Part shown: positions 6,502 to 14,460 of the stretch, piece after piece | Numbering within the stretch: position 1 is the stretch's first letter | How the letters are laid out: the number at the start of each line of letters is the position of its first letter | NCBI GenBank assembly: GCA_017538865.1 | Contig: JAFYIA010000073.1 | Span: 1 to 16,270 of the forward strand | Direction: 5' to 3' | Length of the DNA stretch: 16,270 nucleotides | Source of the DNA: Aeriscardovia sp. | GTDB taxonomy: Bacteria; Actinomycetota; Actinomycetes; Actinomycetales; Bifidobacteriaceae | The notes under the pieces: generated by a model | Told to the model about the DNA's origin: nothing | The model's input: only the letters and a program-made list of their open reading frames with translations | Databases searched by the model: none | Made by a program: the position numbers and the translations under genes

Positions 6502-9500
6502 ATGCCGGACAATCTCAAAAAAAGGGAATTTCATTCCACCGAAGATCAAAAAGCCGTAATAGAGTCCGCGGCAAAGCATCTTCTGGTAAAAGCCGGAGCC
6601 GGAAGCGGCAAAACCAGTACTTTGGTGCTCAGAATACGCCATTTCATAGACGAGGGGGCCAAGCCCCAGTCGGTATTAGGGCTGACTTTTACAAAAAAGG
6701 CTTCTATGGAGTTGGAGAAGAGGGCCGCCAAGGAACTGAAAAATAATAGTGAATCGCAGGCATCCGTGAAGGTCCACACTTACGATTCCTTTATTCAGGC
6801 GATAGTGAGGCAGTACGGGCTCATAATTGGCGTAGATCCGCAGCTCTCCCCCCTTTCCGATGCGGGCATTAACCAGTGCATCGCCGAAGTGCTGGAAAGC
6901 AACCATGAGGCTATAAGCACATGTTTTGAGGATATCGAGGAAATTGATTCTGATTTTTCCGCCCCCTACATATATCCCCTTCCCTCATCTTTCAGCTCAA
7001 CAGATCTTCAGTCTTCCGTAAAACAGTTCACTTCTCAAGCCTTAAACTTCCTAATAAGCGAAAATCGCCTCAGTTTCAAGGCTGCAGCAGACGAAGCGAA
7101 TAATTGGGTTCAAGTTTGGTCTGAATACCTGAAAGATTTAGAAGAGAAACTCGAGCAGAAACAAGAAGAAAAAGCGGAACTTATAAAAAGCATAAAGCAA
7201 CTCCGGTGCAACGCAAGGCTTAGAAAGCTGGTGATAGATCTTTCCATAAAGTATGCTGAGGCTCGAGAAAAAAATAATTTGGCGGAGTATGGGGATTTCA
7301 CCCTCTATGCTTTGAAACTGATTCATGATAAGCCATGGATTGCAGAAGAATACCGGAAAAAATTCAAATACGTTTTTCTGGATGAATACCAAGACACTAA
7401 CCATACGCAGGGAATTTTGTTGCAGCTTCTGTTTAAGGACGGCCCCAGCGTTACGGCCGTAGGGGATGCGCAACAGGCGATATACGGCTTTCGGGGAACG
7501 GCTCCGGGGGCTTTTGAGTATTTCAAAAAAGCTTTTAAAGATGTGGAAGTGCTGGAGCTTCGCAAGACTTTTAGAAATAAGGAAAATGTAGCCTCTCTTG
7601 CCAACAACATTACTAAACGCATGCCCGAACGCCTCCCCCTTTCTCCCTCTGAAGCGGGGGGCAACGTCTGCGCGATGATCTATGCGGGGAAGGATAGCGA
7701 AGCGGGCCCCAGGGCTGCTTTAGAGTTCATAAAAAGGCAACAAAGGAAAAACCCTGATGCCACAATAGCTATTTTGGGGCGCCGTAATAGCGATCTGCCT
7801 GAATACCAGGAAATTCTCTCTAAGAATGGGATTGCCTGCATTCTTACGGGCAAATCGAAATTTGATGACGAAAATCCCATTGCAAGAGACCTTAGGGAAA
7901 TTCTTACCGTAGCAGTCGATCCTTTTGCCTCTAAGGAGGCTGAAGACCTCCTGCTCTCTCCCCGTTACGCTTTTTCTCTGCAGGACATGTACAAAGTAGC
8001 CCATAAGGCAGGTGCGGAAAATAAAGATGCCAATCCTGACGACAAAAAAGAGCATCCCGATCCGGTAATTACCCTTCCCATATATTTGAGGTCGCTAAGT
8101 GAGAAACGAATTGAAGACCTTGCCCTCTCGGAAGAAGATGGCGAGGCAGATCGCAGAAGCGGAAGTGAAATTTTAAGCAGGTTTGTAAGGGATATTAAAT
8201 CTGTGGAGGCGGCCTCTTTTGTAGGGCTTGAACATGCCGCAATAGAAGCATGGAAGGTCTTGAATTTAAACGCTGACATTTCCCTGGCAGATGAACTTCT
8301 CGGTTCCCTTCCTTATGAGAAGCTGACTTTGGAAGATGTTTTAGAGGCCGTAAAGGCTTACAAGTCCGATCTCGCCTCCAACCAAACTCCCAGCATACAA
8401 GGGTTTTTAGGATGGATTAAAGATTACCAGAAAGATTTTCGCCCTACCCCCATGGAAAAGGCGGGCGGGAAGCAAGGATGCCTCCCCGTAGAACTTATGA
8501 CGATTCACCAGGCAAAAGGCCTGGAATGGGACGCTGTAGTAGTTGTCGGCATGCAAGACAATTTGGAGAAGCAAGACAGGGAGAAAGACAGCCATTTGGA
8601 AGATTTGCAAGAGAAGGGGACGATTCCTAAGGCTGGAAAAGATGGAAAAGAAAGCATGTGGATAGATTCTTACGGCTCTATTCCGGCTAATCTTAGAACC
8701 GATCTTGAAGATTGTGATCCATGCTACAGGAAGGCTTGTGAAAGCTTTACTTGCCTGTCGGGTGTAGGCATTAAAGAGCTGTCGAACCTTGTGGGGGACT
8801 TGTACAGAGAGGAGGTTAAGAAGACCATTCTGGAAGAAGCCCATGCAGCTTACGTGGCAATGACGCGCACTAGGGGCGATCTTCTGCTGATTTCAAAATG
8901 CCCTTACAATCTCGTTAATAGTAAGGGCGAGATTGCCAATGTTACAAATCATGGAGGCCTGTTTTGGAAAGACGCCGTTAAGTTTCTCCTTGGATCTGAA
9001 GCCTATTTTGATGACCAAGTCAAGAAGGCGAAAAAGGATAATGTCGCCTTCTTCTCTACAAACGAAGATTTAAAAGAGCTTCTGAGGGAAGCTGCAAACC
9101 AAAACGCCTCGGATGATGAGGAAGAGTTAGCCGACACTTGGCCTGTGCAGATTAAAGAGGGCATCCGAGAGAAACTGCAGGAGAGCGCCCAAAGGGTCAA
9201 AGATGCCCCTAAAGAAGGCAATGGAACAGGCAAACTATATAAAAGGGCTAAGGCTCTTTTGGCCTATGAAAAAGCAAGAAGCCAGAGGCATCAGAATTTA
9301 GTTGAACACTTGAACCTGGTATCCACCACCGATCTTCAGAAGCTGAGCATAAACGGTGGAAGCCTGAAGGATTTTATAAGGCCCATGCCTTCTCGCCCCA
9401 GTGCGGCGGCTGAGGCCGGAACTGAGTTTCATGCATGGGTAGCTGCTTACTTATTGAATCCATCTGAAGCTGAAAAAGTTAAAATTAGTGAGAAATACGA

Positions 9501-9936
9501 AAAAATTTCTCGCTGGCAGTCTACTTTTAAAGGATCGGATTGGAGTAAAAGGAAGTGCTGGGGCACCGAAGTCCCATATAGCATATCCTTAGACAGAGGG
9601 AACTTGGGAAAGATAGTCGTCACCACTAAGTTGGACGCCATTTTCAAAGGCGATCTGCAAGGAAATCGGGAAGACGAGGCCTTTACTATAGTCGATTGGA
9701 AGACCGGTCAAGTTCCTGCTGAAGAAGAGTTGCCGAAAAAGTTGCTGCAGCTAGATATTTATCGCCTCGCGCTGTCAAGAGCGCTGCATAAAGACATTAA
9801 GGCGATAGACGCCTGTCTTTACTACGTCCGTAATGGCGGAAGGCAATTTTCCGCTAAAGACAAAAGCGAGGAAGAAATTTTAGACGAGATTCTGAACATC
9901 GACGAGGGGAAACTCCGGATTCCAGAGGATAATTGA
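6502..9936 (+). CDS. adnB: AdnB-like helicase-nuclease subunit, complete motor
   Basis: This 1144-residue protein is the likely lead motor and second nuclease of the AdnAB heterodimer. The ATG follows AGAAGGA by 6 bases and lies 12 bases after the adnA-like stop, implying coupled translation. All superfamily 1 helicase motifs are intact: Q motif Gln16, Walker A AGAGSGKT (31-38), motif Ia LTFTKKA, motif II DEYQD (294-298), motif III GDAQQAIYGFRG (321-332), motif IV TFRN, motif V HQAKGLEW (669-676) and motif VI AMTRTR (786-791). The C-terminal RecB-type nuclease has His977, Asp1045, Asp1065 and Lys1067 in IVDWKTG, and QLDIYR (1083-1088). Between motifs V and VI sits a cluster Cys738, Cys741, Cys746, Cys751. 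In mycobacteria AdnB is the essential motor, as I recall, which agrees with the intact motifs here. UvrD/RecB-like helicase is the generic alternative. Confidence 0.88.
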   Translation: MPDNLKKREFHSTEDQKAVIESAAKHLLVKAGAGSGKTSTLVLRIRHFIDEGAKPQSVLGLTFTKKASMELEKRAAKELKNNSESQASVKVHTYDSFIQAIVRQYGLIIGVDPQLSPLSDAGINQCIAEVLESNHEAISTCFEDIEEIDSDFSAPYIYPLPSSFSSTDLQSSVKQFTSQALNFLISENRLSFKAAADEANNWVQVWSEYLKDLEEKLEQKQEEKAELIKSIKQLRCNARLRKLVIDLSIKYAEAREKNNLAEYGDFTLYALKLIHDKPWIAEEYRKKFKYVFLDEYQDTNHTQGILLQLLFKDGPSVTAVGDAQQAIYGFRGTAPGAFEYFKKAFKDVEVLELRKTFRNKENVASLANNITKRMPERLPLSPSEAGGNVCAMIYAGKDSEAGPRAALEFIKRQQRKNPDATIAILGRRNSDLPEYQEILSKNGIACILTGKSKFDDENPIARDLREILTVAVDPFASKEAEDLLLSPRYAFSLQDMYKVAHKAGAENKDANPDDKKEHPDPVITLPIYLRSLSEKRIEDLALSEEDGEADRRSGSEILSRFVRDIKSVEAASFVGLEHAAIEAWKVLNLNADISLADELLGSLPYEKLTLEDVLEAVKAYKSDLASNQTPSIQGFLGWIKDYQKDFRPTPMEKAGGKQGCLPVELMTIHQAKGLEWDAVVVVGMQDNLEKQDREKDSHLEDLQEKGTIPKAGKDGKESMWIDSYGSIPANLRTDLEDCDPCYRKACESFTCLSGVGIKELSNLVGDLYREEVKKTILEEAHAAYVAMTRTRGDLLLISKCPYNLVNSKGEIANVTNHGGLFWKDAVKFLLGSEAYFDDQVKKAKKDNVAFFSTNEDLKELLREAANQNASDDEEELADTWPVQIKEGIREKLQESAQRVKDAPKEGNGTGKLYKRAKALLAYEKARSQRHQNLVEHLNLVSTTDLQKLSINGGSLKDFIRPMPSRPSAAAEAGTEFHAWVAAYLLNPSEAEKVKISEKYEKISRWQSTFKGSDWSKRKCWGTEVPYSISLDRGNLGKIVVTTKLDAIFKGDLQGNREDEAFTIVDWKTGQVPAEEELPKKLLQLDIYRLALSRALHKDIKAIDACLYYVRNGGRQFSAKDKSEEEILDEILNIDEGKLRIPEDN

Positions 9937-9976
9937 CCGAAGGAGCCGAGAAGAGGAACCCCGAAAAGAAGGAACT

Positions 9977-11770
9977 GTGATAAAGAAACCTAGCAGCAGG
10001 CCCCAGCCTGCCGAAAAAACAAACAGAACCCGCAGGAGGCCGGTATCGAGAAAGCAGTCGGACTTCCTCAAGAAAAAGCCCGACGAGGAGCTGATAGCCC
10101 CGCCCGCCTACAAGCGCGGCTCCATGAGGGTGGTAGCCCTGGGAGGGCTTGGCGAAGTCGGCCGCAACATGAACACGATAGAGTACAACGGCCAGATCCT
10201 TTTGATAGACTGCGGAGTCCTCTTCCCCTCCGAAAAGCAGCCCGGGGTAGACCTTATCCTTCCTGATTTCGATTACATCCGCCCCCGCCTCGATAAGGTA
10301 CAGGCCCTCGTACTCACCCACGGGCACGAGGACCACATAGGGGCCGTGCCTTACCTTCTGAGGGAAAGGCCCGACATCCCCCTCATTGGATCCAAGCTCA
10401 CCCTCGCCCTGGTGCAGGCCAAGTGCGAAGAGTTCAAACTGAAGCCCAGGTGCATAGAGGTTAAAGACGGACAGGAAGTCAAAGCCGGAGTGTTCGATCT
10501 CAGCTTCATAGCCGTGACACACTCCATCCCGGATGCCCTGGCCGTCGTGGTCAAGACTCCGGCAGGCAAGATTATCGACACCGGAGATATGAAGATAGAC
10601 CCCCTCCCCTTAGACAAGCGCCTGACGAACCTCAGGGCGTTCGCCAAAGAAGGCGAAGAGGGGGTGGACCTTCTGATGATGGACTCCACCAACGCCGAGG
10701 TCCCCGGCTTCGTCAAGCCTGAGATCTCCGTTGCCCCCGCTCTGGATCTGGCTTTTTCCCAGGCCAAGGCGAAGATTGTCGTGGCCAGCTTCTCCAGCCA
10801 CGTGCACAGGGTCCAGCAGATTGTCGACATATCCTGCAAATACCACAGGCACGTGGTGTTTGTGGGCAGGAGCATGGTCAGGAACATGCAGATTGCGGCC
10901 GACCTCGGCTACCTCAAGCTCCCCAAGGGGGCAGTCGTGGACATAAAGGACATAGGCAAGTACAGGGACAACCAACTGGTCTACATCTGCACGGGATCTC
11001 AGGGAGAGCCTCTGGCCGCCCTGGGCAGGATCGCCAACGGCGAGCACAGGGACATCGAAGTGGGGGACAACGACACCGTCATCTTGGCCAGCTCCCTCAT
11101 CCCCGGAAACGAGAAGGAAGTTTATGGCATCATAAACAAGCTCGTGAACCTCGGGGCCCGCGTAGTCAACAGGGACAACGCCTCCATCCACGTCTCCGGA
11201 CATGCTGACGAAGGGGAGCTGCTGTACATGTACAACATCGTCCAGCCCAGAAACGCCATGCCGATACACGGGGAGGCCCGCCACCAGCTGGCAAACGGCC
11301 TCATCGCAATAAAGACCGGGGTGGATCCCAAAAACGTAGTGCTGGCGAGGAACGGAGACGTAGTGGACCTCTACAAGTCCAAAGCCTCAATCGTGGGGTC
11401 GGTCCCCTGCCAGTACGTGTACGTAGACGGATCGAGCGTAGGGGAGGTGTCGGAAGAGGAGCTGGAGAAGAGGAGGCAGCTCAGCACCGACGGCTACGTA
11501 TCCGCTTTTGTGCCGGTCGATCTAAAGAAGTGTAAAGTTGTAGGAGAAGTCAGCGTTTCCGCCAGCCCCCTGCTGCAGCGGGAAGTCGATCTGAAGAAGA
11601 TCCAGACCATAGCTTCTGACGCGGTAGGAGCGGAAATGCAGGGAGGAGAGAAGAACACAAAGAAGCTAGAGCAGGAGCTGAAGCGCAGCTTGAGCGCATA
11701 CCTGGGGAGAAACACCCAGAGGAAGCCCATAATCATTCCAGCCGTAAGTTCGGTCGGTACAACAAAATAA
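9977..11770 (+). CDS. rnj: ribonuclease J
   Basis: RNase J is a metallo-beta-lactamase/beta-CASP nuclease with 5'-3' exonuclease and endonuclease activity in RNA decay and rRNA processing. The protein has 597 residues. The zinc-binding signature HGHEDH is at 115-120, His182 is in VTHSIPD, an Asp is in DTGDMK, His409 is in SGHADE, and a further His is in PIHGEARH. The FVGRSM and GSQGEP stretches are typical of the beta-CASP part, and a C-terminal dimerisation domain follows. Before the conserved core (GGLGEVGRNMN, from about 55) lies a basic, disordered-looking extension, which is usual in actinobacteria. I use the GTG at 9977, preceded by AAGAAGGA with only 3 bases of spacing; the next in-frame ATG at 10123 would cut into the core strand. 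It follows adnB by 40 bases with no terminator. Confidence 0.95.
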   Translation: MIKKPSSRPQPAEKTNRTRRRPVSRKQSDFLKKKPDEELIAPPAYKRGSMRVVALGGLGEVGRNMNTIEYNGQILLIDCGVLFPSEKQPGVDLILPDFDYIRPRLDKVQALVLTHGHEDHIGAVPYLLRERPDIPLIGSKLTLALVQAKCEEFKLKPRCIEVKDGQEVKAGVFDLSFIAVTHSIPDALAVVVKTPAGKIIDTGDMKIDPLPLDKRLTNLRAFAKEGEEGVDLLMMDSTNAEVPGFVKPEISVAPALDLAFSQAKAKIVVASFSSHVHRVQQIVDISCKYHRHVVFVGRSMVRNMQIAADLGYLKLPKGAVVDIKDIGKYRDNQLVYICTGSQGEPLAALGRIANGEHRDIEVGDNDTVILASSLIPGNEKEVYGIINKLVNLGARVVNRDNASIHVSGHADEGELLYMYNIVQPRNAMPIHGEARHQLANGLIAIKTGVDPKNVVLARNGDVVDLYKSKASIVGSVPCQYVYVDGSSVGEVSEEELEKRRQLSTDGYVSAFVPVDLKKCKVVGEVSVSASPLLQREVDLKKIQTIASDAVGAEMQGGEKNTKKLEQELKRSLSAYLGRNTQRKPIIIPAVSSVGTTK

Positions 11771-11793
11771 CTCGTTTTTAATAAGGAGTGACA

Positions 11794-14406
11794 ATGCCAG
11801 GAATGACTTTGACAAGGGTGGAGGCCGCAGCGCGATCCGAAGCCATAAAGAACGTCTCCTACGACGTCTATGTGGACATCACCCGCGGGGAAGAGTTCTT
11901 CTTCTCCCAGTCCACCATAAAGTTCGACGCCACCCAGCCTTCCACCTTTTTGGATCTGATAGCCAAGAAAGTCACCTCCATAGAGCTGAATGGTGAGGCC
12001 GTAGACGTAGACAGCGCCGTGGAAGAGGGCAGGATCAACCTGACCGGCCTTTCCGATCACAACGTGGTAACGGTGAAGGCCTTCTGCCCCTATTCCCACA
12101 CCGGGGAAGGCCTGCACCGCTCGGTAGATCCCACGGACTCCAAAATTTACCTCTACTCCCAGTTTGAAGTGATGGACTGCAGGAGGGTTTACGCCTGCTT
12201 CGACCAGCCCGACATCAAGGCCACTTTCAACTTCGTGATAGATTCGCCTACCTCCTGGACCGTGCTTTCCACCACCAAGCCCGCCAACAGGGTCACTTTG
12301 GACAGGAACACCGAAAAGGGCACCACCTCCAAGGGCGTGGAGAGCGTAGACAGGTGGACCTTCGAGACTACGCCGGTGATGTCGACGTACCTCACCTCCC
12401 TCATAGCGGGCCCCTACGCCGGATGGAAGGTCACCCGCCTCATCGACGGCAAGCACATGGATATGGGCCTCTACTGCAGGCAGTCCATCAAAGACAGCCT
12501 CGGCAAGGACGCTTCCTACATCTTCGACGAGACCGAGAAGGGCTTCCGCTTCTACTCCCAGTGCTGGGGCGTGTCCTACCCTTACGGCAAGTACGACCAG
12601 ATCTTCGTGCCCGAGTACAACGCCGGCGCCATGGAAAACATTGCCAACGTCACCGTGAGGGATTCTTACGTGTTCCAGTCCAAGGTCTCCGGGGCCCTGG
12701 AAGACAGGAGGATCACGAGCCTCCTGCACGAGCTGGCCCACATGTGGTTCGGAGACCTTGTCACCATGAAGTGGTGGAACGACCTGTGGCTCAACGAATC
12801 TTTCGCAGAGTTCATGTCGACCCTGTGCGCGGCCGAAGCCACCGAGTGGAAGGACGAGTGGGCCACCTTCGCCTGCGGGGAAAAGAACTGGGGCCAGGAG
12901 CAGGATCAGCTCCCCACCACCCACCCCATCGTGGCCGACATAAACGACATCTCAGACACCGAGGTCGCCTTCGACGGCATCACCTACGCCAAAGGCGCGG
13001 CCGTCCTAAAGCAGCTCGTGGCATACGTGGGCAGGGAGAACTTCTTCAGGGCCATAAACGCGTACCTCCTCGCGCACGCCTATTCCAACGCCACCCTCCA
13101 CGACCTGCTCTCCGAACTCAACGCCTCCAGCGGAAAGGACCTCGACTCCTGGGCCAAGCTCTGGCTCGAAACCAGCGGGATCAACACCCTCGCCACCAAG
13201 CTCGAGACCAACCCCGACGGCATCATTACCAGCTTCAAGATCCAGCAGAAGCCTTCCGCGGGCAACGGAATCCTCAGGCCCCACAGGATCGAAGTCGGCT
13301 TCTACAACCTTGACGACAGAGGCGCGGTCAAGAGGGAGTGCATGTTCGACGCCGAGATCAAGCCCGAAGCTGAGACGGAGCTGTTCGAGATAGAGGGGCA
13401 AAAGAGGCCCGACTTCATCCTCATAAACGACGAGGACCTCACCTACGCCAAGCTCCGCTTCGACCCAGCCTCCCTCTCCTTCCTCGAGGAGCACATATCG
13501 GACTTCGAAGATCCCCTCGCCCGCGCCATAACCTGCCTGGCGCTGTGGGACATGACCCGCGACGGGGAGTACCCGGCGGAGAAGTTCGTGAACGTCATCT
13601 TCTCCCAGCTCGAGACCGAGACCCAGTCCACAGTCTTCAGCACCATGCTCAAGAACCTGCTCATCGCGGTCCAGGAGTACGTGCCCTCCGACGTGAAGGG
13701 CAAGATGCTGGAAGAAGCCGGCAAGAGGCTCTGGAAGATGGCCTCCGCGGCAGAGGCGGGGAGCGACCGCCAGTTCCAGCTGGTCACCGCCTACCTCTCC
13801 CTGGGATCCGATCCCGCCTTCGAAAGCACCGCGAGGGGGCTTCTCGACGGCTCCGTCACCCTTCCCGGCCTTGAGGTCGACAACAACATGCGCTGGAGCA
13901 TCGTAATAGCCCTGGCGCACGTGGGAGCGGTGGATCAGAGCGAGATAGACCAGCAGCTGGCAATGGACGAATCCATCCAGAATAAGGAGTTCGCCTACAA
14001 GGCCAGGGCGATCCAGCCCACCAAGGAAGCCAAGGCATGGGCGTGGGACCAGGCCATAAACAACCTGAACCTCACCAACTCCCAGCTGGCCTGCGTGGTG
14101 CAGGGCTTCGCCGGGGACGAAGACCCCGAGCTCTACAAGCCCTACGTCAACCTCTACTTCGACAACATCAACTCCATTTGGAGCAAGAGGACCTTCCACA
14201 TGGCCGAGACCCTGCTGGGCTCCTGCGTGAGCTACTACAGCCTCTACCCCTACAACGCCCCCAGCGCGGAAGTGGTGGAGGCGGGCGAGGCCTGGCTCAA
14301 GGCCAATCCTGACGCCCCCAAGGCCCTCAAGGGCATAATCGAGGACAACCTCGACAAGTCCAAGAGGCGCATGGCCGTGGAAAAGTACAACAACTCCCTG
14401 AAGTAA
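11794..14406 (+). CDS. pepN: aminopeptidase N (M1 family)
   Basis: This is a zinc metallo-aminopeptidase that removes N-terminal residues from peptides, normally in the cytoplasm in actinobacteria; no signal peptide is present. The protein has 870 residues, the usual actinobacterial PepN length. The exopeptidase motif GAMEN is at 278-282, the zinc site HELAH at 312-316 with Glu335 18 residues later, and the probable transition-state tyrosine is Tyr398. An ERAP1-like helical C-terminal domain follows. I choose the ATG at 11794, 5 bases after AAGGAG, over an in-frame GTG at 11788 that overlaps the ribosome site. It lies 23 bases after rnj. The gene has strong C-ending codon bias plus many AGG and ATA codons, unlike adnA/adnB, suggesting high expression. 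Transcription ends at the terminator at 14428. Confidence 0.96.
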   Translation: MPGMTLTRVEAAARSEAIKNVSYDVYVDITRGEEFFFSQSTIKFDATQPSTFLDLIAKKVTSIELNGEAVDVDSAVEEGRINLTGLSDHNVVTVKAFCPYSHTGEGLHRSVDPTDSKIYLYSQFEVMDCRRVYACFDQPDIKATFNFVIDSPTSWTVLSTTKPANRVTLDRNTEKGTTSKGVESVDRWTFETTPVMSTYLTSLIAGPYAGWKVTRLIDGKHMDMGLYCRQSIKDSLGKDASYIFDETEKGFRFYSQCWGVSYPYGKYDQIFVPEYNAGAMENIANVTVRDSYVFQSKVSGALEDRRITSLLHELAHMWFGDLVTMKWWNDLWLNESFAEFMSTLCAAEATEWKDEWATFACGEKNWGQEQDQLPTTHPIVADINDISDTEVAFDGITYAKGAAVLKQLVAYVGRENFFRAINAYLLAHAYSNATLHDLLSELNASSGKDLDSWAKLWLETSGINTLATKLETNPDGIITSFKIQQKPSAGNGILRPHRIEVGFYNLDDRGAVKRECMFDAEIKPEAETELFEIEGQKRPDFILINDEDLTYAKLRFDPASLSFLEEHISDFEDPLARAITCLALWDMTRDGEYPAEKFVNVIFSQLETETQSTVFSTMLKNLLIAVQEYVPSDVKGKMLEEAGKRLWKMASAAEAGSDRQFQLVTAYLSLGSDPAFESTARGLLDGSVTLPGLEVDNNMRWSIVIALAHVGAVDQSEIDQQLAMDESIQNKEFAYKARAIQPTKEAKAWAWDQAINNLNLTNSQLACVVQGFAGDEDPELYKPYVNLYFDNINSIWSKRTFHMAETLLGSCVSYYSLYPYNAPSAEVVEAGEAWLKANPDAPKALKGIIEDNLDKSKRRMAVEKYNNSLK

Positions 14407-14427
14407 AAGGGATCTTGTAATAAGAAA

Positions 14428-14453
14428 GGGCGCCCGAAGGCGCCCCTTTTTTT
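14428..14453. terminator. bidirectional rho-independent terminator between pepN and the aldehyde dehydrogenase gene
   Basis: A 7-bp GC-rich stem GGGCGCC (14428-14434) / GGCGCCC (14439-14445) has a CGAA loop and is followed by a run of seven T on the plus strand. On the minus strand the loop reads TTCG, a stable tetraloop, and the stem is followed by TTTCTTATT. It sits 21 bases after the pepN stop and ahead of the convergent gene end at 14461. Confidence 0.93.
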
Positions 14454-14460
14454 ATTGCGC

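Noticed and set aside
2497..9936. The two helicase-nuclease genes as a new phage-defence system
   Set aside because: Domain order (UvrD motor then RecB nuclease in both subunits), gene order and tight coupling fit the known AdnAB end-resection complex. No defence-type neighbours are present.
11494..12924. Long minus-strand open frame of 476 codons opposite rnj/pepN
   Set aside because: It is a by-product of the strong codon bias of pepN, which removes stops from the opposite frames. It encodes a Gly/Val/His-rich low-information protein with no recognisable motif, and the pepN frame is certain.
12354..13313. Plus-strand open frame of 319 codons in another frame of pepN
   Set aside because: The product is Arg/His/Pro-rich, a typical out-of-frame reading of a C-ending gene. 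It overlaps the catalytic region of PepN.
13006..14199. Minus-strand open frame of 397 codons opposite the pepN C-terminus
   Set aside because: The same compositional effect applies. The translation is Val/Gly/Glu/Leu-rich and lies entirely within the conserved helical domain of PepN.
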